Assembly (NCBI RefSeq): GCF_003991425.1
Contig: NZ_CP034346.1
Span: forward strand, 843,501 to 907,500
From: Paenibacillus lutimineralis
Lineage (GTDB): Bacteria > Bacillota > Bacilli > Paenibacillales > Paenibacillaceae
Reading direction: 5' to 3'
DNA length: 64,000 nucleotides
How positions within the stretch are numbered: the first letter of the stretch is position 1; every line of letters starts with the position of its first letter. Position numbers and translations under genes: made by a program. The notes beneath the pieces are model-generated. The model had not been told where the DNA came from, did not search any database, and saw only the letters and a program-made list of their open reading frames with translations. Below are positions 58,172 to 64,000 of the stretch, piece after piece.

Positions 58172-59442
58172 GGGAAGGGGCTTGGAATGGGTTCTGGTGT
58201 GCGCTCGCGGCGGGTCTGCTGATCGCACTATACATTTGGCGGGGAGGAGCAACACTTCTCTTTCTATGCTTGCTACTTGGCTTGCTGATATTTCAAGGCA
58301 TGGTCATTCTATTATTCGGACCACGCGCCATTAAGATAGAGCGTTCTTGGCTTCCTCTTCAGCCAGAGGCTGGGGAGCCTATAGAAGTGACTCTGCGTAT
58401 TAAGGCTGCCGGGGGAATTCCGGTGCCATGGCTGCTTATACGGGACAAGCTGGCGATGCAAGCCGAACGGATGGATCCGGATCAAGAATATGAGAGTGGG
58501 AGCTTGCTGCTAAGCGGATTCCGCAGGCAGTACACCGTAAAATATGTAATAACGAATCCGCAGCGCGGGGTCTATGGGGCAGAAGCGATATACGTAAGCT
58601 ATGGTGACCCGCTGGGCTATTTCAAACGGACGCGAAGGGTTGTTATGGACGATACGATTTATGTTCATCCTTCACGCCTAGCCGCTTACCTTGGCAAAGA
58701 GGGGAACCCTGTTGGTAATGAGGAGATGATTTCAGGTGCATTTCTTAGAAGTATGGAGACAAGTTCGTCTATAGAGCGTATTCGTGAATATTTGCCAGGT
58801 GATCCGCTACATCGTATCTATTGGAAGGGCTCCGCGAGGACGGGAACGCTGCTGGCCCGAATTCCAGATGTGAGGGGGAGGGGAGTACGCTGCCTATGGT
58901 TGGATACTCGGCATAAAGCATATGTGCCTGAAGCGCAGCAGGGCCATCCGGAGGTTCCGGCAGTGCGGGCCAATTTTGAGCTGGCCGTTCAAGCATCCGC
59001 AGACCTTCTTCGTAACGTGATAACCGAGACATCTGATCGGGAAGCCGGCGGCAGTGAGCTTGAGCTTCGCTATGGATCGTCCGCTGAATCGATAACCATC
59101 TCCGGCCTTCAGGGGCTTCGGCAAGGGCTTGATCTGCTGGCAGGGGTTAGAACCGATCGTTCAGTCTCTCGTCTTGTAACTCCCGCTGGCGTGATGACTC
59201 CTCGTGCTGGAGTGATCCATACCCTGATTACGGGAAAAATGACTTCCGAGCTAGTGTCCATAGCTACGCAACTGGCGGAGTCGGGCGTGAAGCTAGAGAT
59301 CTGGACTTCGGTTGCTAGCAATGAGGTGGAGAGGGGAGCATGGTTAGCTCGACTGCAGCGTGCGGGTATCCCTTATGTTGACCTGGCTTCATTATTGCCC
59401 GTGAAGTCTAACGACAGGGGGGACGGACATGTCAGCGCCTAA
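58168..59442 (+). CDS. yeaD: DUF58 domain membrane-associated protein (YeaD-like)
   Basis: A 424-residue protein. Two hydrophobic helices at the N-terminus (about 8-55) anchor it. The DUF58 core motif 'YLPGDPLHRIYWKGSA' lies near residue 210, followed by a VWA-like fold without an evident complete MIDAS site. DUF58 proteins work with the MoxR ATPase encoded upstream, probably in assembling or regulating the transglutaminase-like partner. The start overlaps the MoxR stop and its end overlaps the next start by 14 nt, indicating tight translational coupling. Biochemical function is unknown. Confidence 0.9.
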   Translation: MREGAWNGFWCALAAGLLIALYIWRGGATLLFLCLLLGLLIFQGMVILLFGPRAIKIERSWLPLQPEAGEPIEVTLRIKAAGGIPVPWLLIRDKLAMQAERMDPDQEYESGSLLLSGFRRQYTVKYVITNPQRGVYGAEAIYVSYGDPLGYFKRTRRVVMDDTIYVHPSRLAAYLGKEGNPVGNEEMISGAFLRSMETSSSIERIREYLPGDPLHRIYWKGSARTGTLLARIPDVRGRGVRCLWLDTRHKAYVPEAQQGHPEVPAVRANFELAVQASADLLRNVITETSDREAGGSELELRYGSSAESITISGLQGLRQGLDLLAGVRTDRSVSRLVTPAGVMTPRAGVIHTLITGKMTSELVSIATQLAESGVKLEIWTSVASNEVERGAWLARLQRAGIPYVDLASLLPVKSNDRGDGHVSA

Positions 59443-61855
59443 TCTGGAAGGAAGGGTCAGAGGAGATAACCTAACGACGTTCACTGCGCCATTACAGGGA
59501 GGGGTTCCTGCTTCATTCCAGCAAATAGTGGTGAACAGAAGCATGGTCTCTTTACTGCTATTTGCCTTGTTCTCGGAATGGATCTATCCGCTGCAGAAGT
59601 TGATCGGTGATGATCATTATCGGGTTATTACCCTGTTTATGGTGCTAACAGGCGCGCTGCTATTCATCGGCTGCCTGGGCTTGCTAAGGGGCCTGCTGTT
59701 TGGTTTATACCCTTTGCTAGTCAGTGGGGCTCTGTACTTCCTGTATGGGGTGGGAAGCGGGGGAAGATGGTTCTCCAGTTATGTTCAGCTGTTAGGAAAT
59801 GATATTACAGATATTGTCCAATCAGGCCGGTTGTACGAGGTTAGCATCGAGACGCGTACTCTACTACTTCTTATCGGCTGGACACTGTTGGTATCCTCCG
59901 TGCAAATATTGGCCTTCGGCAGGCAGAGCACTATGCTGTTCTTTATAGCATCGATTATTTACTTACTAGCGCTTGAAATAGCTGGTGAGCAGAACATATA
60001 TGCAGGACTTGTCCGCACCTTATGCTGGGGTCTGCTTTTGCAGCTAGTCCTGTTCCGGAGCAGGCTTCAGATTTTAACAGGGGATCTACAATTCCAGGAG
60101 ACGAAGTCATTGCACCAATCATGGCGTCTGGTGAAGCAGAAATTAGGAGTGGATGAGCGTCAGAATCTTGTAGGCCAGCCACATACAAGAGGAGTGGAGC
60201 GCATTTGGATCGGCGTTAGTGTTGTTATTCTACTGGCAGGCCTGTTAGGGACAGCCTTTCTTACTATCCGCATTCCCATGAAGCCCGCAAGAGAGATAGC
60301 CTGGAATGATGTGATTCGGGCTTGGGAGAATTGGAGCGGCGAGCGGCTCGGGGAGAGACAAACTCAGGCTTACAAAATGTCTGGGTATGGTCAGGACGAT
60401 TCAAAGCTGGGGTCTGCTCTGAGTCTCCGGCATGAAAGGTACTTTACGGCTTTCTCGCCCTATCGTACATACTGGCGTGGCGAGAGTAAGAATGTATATA
60501 CGGGACAAGGCTGGGCGGAGTCCGGCACGGACCGAATCTTACTTGATAATATAGGAGATACTCTCGCAATCCCGGCTACTAGTGGTTCTATGGCAGAAGA
60601 GACGAGCGGGGCGGGAGCTGTTTTTGAACAGACCGTTATATTCTCTAAGCCGGAGATCAGGAATATTCCTTTGTTTACTGGCGGTCTGCCCGTGGGAACA
60701 GGACGTTTATATATCGATAAGAATCTGGAGGAGAAGGCCGGCGGTGGCATCTTATACGATGTCTCCTCGAATGCGGCATTCAGTAATTTGGAGCGGAATG
60801 AGAAGCTGTATGGCTATAAAGTAAGGGTTCAGCCACAGCAATATACGCTGGACCAATTGAAGCAAGCTACGGGTGTCGATCCTGAAGAAGTAACCATGCA
60901 GCAGTCGCTTCAATTGCCTCAGCAATTGCCGTCACGCGTCAGGGGTCTGGGAACTGAGTTGGTCGGGCAGGGCTCGAATCGGTATGAATCAGTTACTGCG
61001 GTTATGAATTATTTACAGAGCAACTATACGTACAATCTTAATACGTCGTTACCTCAACCTGGTCATGATTTCGTGGATGATTTTCTATTTGATAGCAAGA
61101 TCGGATACTGTGATCATTTCTCGACGGCGATGACTGTCTTGCTGCGAAGTGGAGGGGTGCCTGCCAGATGGGTCAAAGGCTTTGCTCCAGGGGAGCTTAT
61201 TGCGGCAAATAGTAATCAGTACGACGTTTCCTATTCGGATGCTCATTCTTGGGTAGAAGTTTACTTTCCAGGGATAGGCTGGGTGCCCTTTGATCCGACG
61301 CCAGGCTTTGAGAGCTTATCTGTATTTGGCCAGGAGAATATCGCAGAGACATCTTCTGAATTTGATATGGGCATGATCGTGGAACAAGTAGGCAGGATTG
61401 CGAACCAAATGAAGCGAGGACTGTTTATAGCGACCAATATTCTCTGGACAAGGATCGAACCGGATCTGCTCATGTGGACCATTGTGGTGTGCAGTATACC
61501 AGCTGCCGTCTGGTTGCTCTGGAACTATCGTCGGGAGCTATTCTGTAGGAACGCGCTTCTGCTGAGTCTCTATCTCCTTAAGCCGCGTCGTCAATTTCCT
61601 GATTCCGATGAATTGCTCTCGGCTGCCGATATCGTCTGGCGTCAGCTATACCAAAGCTTTGGCCTTAAGCCACAAGCTATGACTGCACGGGAATACATGA
61701 CTTCGATACAATCTGGAAACAGAGAAAATTATACCGAATTGGATGATTTTATAGTGAACTGGGAAAACCTCTATTATGGAAAGGTTAGATTGGGGCGACA
61801 TGAAAGCATGCATTTTTTGAGGCGATGCCGTGATTTGGCATATCGTTACCGCTAA
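59429..61855 (+). CDS. yebA: Transglutaminase-like membrane protein (YebA/TgpA type)
   Basis: An 808-residue membrane protein. About six helices lie in residues 30-285. A large extracytoplasmic part carries a transglutaminase-like catalytic triad at about 540-625: cysteine in 'SKIGYCDHFSTAMTVLLRSG', histidine in 'YSDAHSWVEVYFPG' and aspartate in 'GWVPFDPTPGFESL'. A final transmembrane helix (about 680-700) and a C-terminal domain follow. TgpA-like proteins act on envelope proteins or peptidoglycan in some bacteria. It overlaps the DUF58 gene by 14 nt and forms a module with the MoxR and DUF58 proteins. The substrate is unknown. Confidence 0.92.
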   Translation: MSAPNLEGRVRGDNLTTFTAPLQGGVPASFQQIVVNRSMVSLLLFALFSEWIYPLQKLIGDDHYRVITLFMVLTGALLFIGCLGLLRGLLFGLYPLLVSGALYFLYGVGSGGRWFSSYVQLLGNDITDIVQSGRLYEVSIETRTLLLLIGWTLLVSSVQILAFGRQSTMLFFIASIIYLLALEIAGEQNIYAGLVRTLCWGLLLQLVLFRSRLQILTGDLQFQETKSLHQSWRLVKQKLGVDERQNLVGQPHTRGVERIWIGVSVVILLAGLLGTAFLTIRIPMKPAREIAWNDVIRAWENWSGERLGERQTQAYKMSGYGQDDSKLGSALSLRHERYFTAFSPYRTYWRGESKNVYTGQGWAESGTDRILLDNIGDTLAIPATSGSMAEETSGAGAVFEQTVIFSKPEIRNIPLFTGGLPVGTGRLYIDKNLEEKAGGGILYDVSSNAAFSNLERNEKLYGYKVRVQPQQYTLDQLKQATGVDPEEVTMQQSLQLPQQLPSRVRGLGTELVGQGSNRYESVTAVMNYLQSNYTYNLNTSLPQPGHDFVDDFLFDSKIGYCDHFSTAMTVLLRSGGVPARWVKGFAPGELIAANSNQYDVSYSDAHSWVEVYFPGIGWVPFDPTPGFESLSVFGQENIAETSSEFDMGMIVEQVGRIANQMKRGLFIATNILWTRIEPDLLMWTIVVCSIPAAVWLLWNYRRELFCRNALLLSLYLLKPRRQFPDSDELLSAADIVWRQLYQSFGLKPQAMTAREYMTSIQSGNRENYTELDDFIVNWENLYYGKVRLGRHESMHFLRRCRDLAYRYR

Positions 61856-61872
61856 CTCCCTCATGATCTTCC

Positions 61873-61902
61873 TTGACGACATCTTTCGTCGTTGCGTATA
61901 AT
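61873..61902 (+). promoter_or_regulatory. Sigma-A promoter of guaA
   Basis: TTGACG (61873-61878), an 18-nt spacer and a perfect TATAAT (61897-61902), ending 28 nt before the start codon. The leader would be only about 20 nt, so no guanine riboswitch can be present after this promoter. Confidence 0.75.
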
Positions 61903-61930
61903 TATTGTCATTAATTGAGGGAGGCCAGTT

Positions 61931-63469
61931 ATGAATAAGCCAAATGAAATCATTGTCGTTCTGGATTTTGGAGGACAATATAACCAACTAATCGCTAGAC
62001 GGATTCGCGACCTGGGCGTGTACAGCGAATTGTTGCCATATAATACCCCGGTGGAGCGTCTTCGCGAGCTGGCGCCGAGGGGTATCGTGTTCTCGGGCGG
62101 ACCAGCTAGTGTATATGCAGAAGATGCTCCACATATCGATACGGCTATTTATGACATCGGTGTGCCGATCTTCGGAATCTGCTACGGTATGCAATTGATG
62201 GCACAGCAGCTTGGAGGCAAGGTTGAGCGGGCGAACAAACGTGAGTACGGTAAATCTGAAGTTGACTTTGATCGTAATCTGGCTCTAGTTAAGGGACTGG
62301 ATACGAAACAGACGCTATGGATGAGCCATGGGGATCATGTTACGCAATTGCCAGAGGGCTTTGCGCTAGCAGGTTCGACAGGGTCCGCACCGATCGCCGC
62401 TTTCGTTAATAACGAGCGTGAAATGTACGGAGTTCAATTCCATCCAGAAGTTCGTCACTCCGTACACGGGAATGAGATGATTAAGAACTTCCTGTACGAA
62501 GTATGTAAATGTGAGGGCAACTGGTCCATGGAGACCTTCATTGAGGATACCATTCAGGATATCCGCAACCAGGTTGGCGACAAGAAGGTCCTGTGCGCAT
62601 TGAGCGGCGGGGTAGATTCCTCTGTTGTAGCTATGCTGATTCATAAAGCGATCGGTGATCAGCTTACTTGTATGTTCATCGACCATGGCTTGCTCCGTAA
62701 AGGTGAAGCTGAGGGCGTTATGGAGACCTTTGTTGGCAAGTTCGATATGAAGGTTGTCAAGATTGATGCCCGCGAACGCTTCCTTTCGAAGCTCGCAGGA
62801 GTAGATGACCCTGAGCAAAAACGCAAAATTATCGGTAACGAGTTCATTTACGTATTTGACGAAGAATCCAGCAAATTTGATGACTTTAGGTTCTTGGCTC
62901 AAGGTACGCTGTACACGGATATTGTCGAGAGCGGTACGGCGACTGCGCAAACGATCAAGTCCCACCACAACGTTGGCGGCTTGCCGGAGGACATGAAGTT
63001 CGAGTTAATTGAACCGCTGAAGGCTCTGTTTAAGGATGAAGTCCGTAAAGTTGGCGAAGAGTGCGGCCTGCCTAAGGAAATCGTGTGGAGACAGCCGTTC
63101 CCAGGTCCAGGTCTGGCCATTCGCGTATTAGGTGAAGTAACGGAGGATAAACTGAAGATCGTTCGTGATTCCGACTATATCCTGCGTGAAGAGATTGTCA
63201 ATGCTGGTCTTGACCGCGAAATCTGGCAATACTTCACCGCTCTGCCTAACATGAAGAGTGTAGGCGTAATGGGCGACGAGCGCACCTACTCCTATACGGT
63301 AGGTATCCGCGCCGTAACTTCCATTGACGGCATGACCGCCGACTGGGCTCGTATCCCTTGGGATATTCTTGAGAAGATCTCTGTTCGTATCGTCAACGAG
63401 GTAGAGAATGTCAACCGCATTGTGTATGACGTTACTTCCAAACCGCCTGCAACGATTGAGTGGGAATAA
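61931..63469 (+). CDS. guaA: GMP synthase (glutamine-hydrolysing)
   Basis: A 512-residue enzyme that aminates XMP to GMP. The glutaminase domain (1-195) has triad C84 ('[13 protein letters not shown]'), H171 and E173 ('QFHPEVRHS'). The ATP pyrophosphatase P-loop is '[11 protein letters not shown]' (225-230 core). The C-terminal dimerisation domain ends '[16 protein letters not shown]', as in all bacterial GuaA. RBS GAGGGAGG. It has its own promoter after the yebA-like gene and a very strong terminator. The neighbourhood is conserved with Bacillus. Confidence 0.98.
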   Translation: MNKPNEIIVVLDFGGQYNQLIARRIRDLGVYSELLPYNTPVERLRELAPRGIVFSGGPASVYAEDAPHIDTAIYDIGVPIFGICYGMQLMAQQLGGKVERANKREYGKSEVDFDRNLALVKGLDTKQTLWMSHGDHVTQLPEGFALAGSTGSAPIAAFVNNEREMYGVQFHPEVRHSVHGNEMIKNFLYEVCKCEGNWSMETFIEDTIQDIRNQVGDKKVLCALSGGVDSSVVAMLIHKAIGDQLTCMFIDHGLLRKGEAEGVMETFVGKFDMKVVKIDARERFLSKLAGVDDPEQKRKIIGNEFIYVFDEESSKFDDFRFLAQGTLYTDIVESGTATAQTIKSHHNVGGLPEDMKFELIEPLKALFKDEVRKVGEECGLPKEIVWRQPFPGPGLAIRVLGEVTEDKLKIVRDSDYILREEIVNAGLDREIWQYFTALPNMKSVGVMGDERTYSYTVGIRAVTSIDGMTADWARIPWDILEKISVRIVNEVENVNRIVYDVTSKPPATIEWE

Positions 63470-63483
63470 GCTGATATTGACAC

Positions 63484-63533
63484 AAAAGCTCTCTTTTATT
63501 GGCCGCTTTGGCTATAAAAGAGAGCTTTTTTTG
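63484..63533 (+). terminator. Terminator after guaA
   Basis: The 16-bp stem AAAAGCTCTCTTTTAT / ATAAAAGAGAGCTTTT (63484-63499 with 63514-63529) is followed by more T. It also serves the convergent gene from the right. Confidence 0.9.
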
Positions 63534-63589
63534 TCTAGATGGACGGTTTTATTATTTTCGGGAGGGAGTCTTTATCGACAGGCTACGCT

Positions 63590-63985
63590 CTATATAACGC
63601 CAATGAAGATTTCGATCTCCCCACTTACATCGTATTTTTCATAATCGAATGTGTAAGCTCTATCTAACTCCCCACTCTCCTCTAACGCCCAAATCTGCTG
63701 CCATGTTTCGAATACACCATTCTCTTTGGAACGGTCTACTTTGAAAATTTTATAGCCTTGTTCCGAAACTGTAAGCTTCTTGGTTGTAGTGAAAGAAGAG
63801 GTTGCGATCGAAAGGTCGTAATCACCCTTGTAGTTACTCTCATAATTGTGGTACACGCCGTATATCACCGTATTAGCCACTTCGGGCTGACCTTGTACGT
63901 TCTGCCATATCCCCGTAATTTTAGAGTACATGTCAGGGTCCGTAAAATTATTCGTGCGGGTACTTTCCAAAATGTATAGTTCCAT
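63590..63985 (-). CDS. GyrI-like / effector-binding domain protein
   Basis: A 131-residue stand-alone small-molecule-binding domain of the GyrI/AraC-effector (Cass2-like) type. Visible features include the N-terminal 'ESTRTNNFTDPDMYSKITGI', 'VIYGVYHNYESNYKGDYDLS' and 'VFETWQQIWALEESGELDRA' near the C-terminus. The order of strands and the acidic 'YTFDYEKYD' match this family, whose stand-alone members bind cationic or amphipathic compounds or act as antirepressors. ATG 63985 is chosen because AAAGGAG lies eight nt upstream. It is convergent with guaA and complete within the window. Confidence 0.8.
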   Translation of the reverse strand: MELYILESTRTNNFTDPDMYSKITGIWQNVQGQPEVANTVIYGVYHNYESNYKGDYDLSIATSSFTTTKKLTVSEQGYKIFKVDRSKENGVFETWQQIWALEESGELDRAYTFDYEKYDVSGEIEIFIGVI

Positions 63986-64000
63986 TATTACCACTCCTTT

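Noticed and set aside
1..64000. tRNA, rRNA, phage or transposase genes
   Set aside because: No such sequence was recognised on either strand. All long frames are explained by chromosomal genes or their shadows.

Overview
The window reads as chromosome of a low-to-mid GC, spore-forming Firmicute, most likely Paenibacillus or a close relative. This is inferred from strong AGGAGG-type ribosome binding sites, frequent TTG/GTG starts, the EcsAB, bacilliredoxin, YneF, LCP and YesM/YesN families, and a MoxR-DUF58-transglutaminase-guaA order like Bacillus yeaC-yeaD-yebA-guaA. I see no rRNA, tRNA, transposase, phage gene or CRISPR array. Most of the sequence is core chromosome, with several small accessory modules and two families of non-coding repeats.

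Layout. 0-1.3 kb: MarR repressor facing a decayed MFS exporter. 1.4-5.4 kb: YheO-type PAS-HTH regulator, PatB/MalY beta-lyase, NhaC-type antiporter and RidA, a likely amino-acid degradation unit. 5.5-7.5 kb: EcsAB-type ABC exporter. 7.6-12.4 kb: BaiN-like flavoprotein, PAS histidine kinase, bacilliredoxin, AraC-GyrI regulator. 12.7-19.8 kb: housekeeping genes (acpS, mutY, GNAT, rnhA, queG, HD-GYP, yneF-like, folE). 19.9-26.7 kb: superoxide dismutase fusion, two alpha/beta hydrolases, an IclR regulator and a GntR (YtrA-like)/DUF1648 unit. 26.9-34.9 kb: aconitase, amidase-domain protein, ddl, inositol monophosphatase and a methyltransferase.

35.1-48.1 kb is a carbohydrate locus. Two GH65 disaccharide phosphorylases and beta-phosphoglucomutase turn an alpha-glucoside into glucose 6-phosphate. 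A YesM/YesN two-component pair and an ATPase-less ABC sugar importer follow. The kinase-regulator-importer block is bracketed by two arrays of an unusual 24-nt repeat. Each array has two direct and two inverted units at an exact 50-nt pitch. A second, larger palindromic repeat family lies upstream of yesM and between yesM and yesN, with fragments elsewhere.

48.4-64 kb: stand-alone glutamate-1-semialdehyde aminomutase, LCP ligase, BCP peroxiredoxin and polysaccharide deacetylase. Then comes a LysR/DASS-transporter/ApgM-like module, in which the ApgM-like enzyme has threonine at the expected nucleophile serine. The yeaC-yeaD-yebA-guaA block and a stand-alone GyrI-like protein end the window. 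The most novel items are the 50-nt-pitch repeat arrays and the DASS/ApgM-Thr module.
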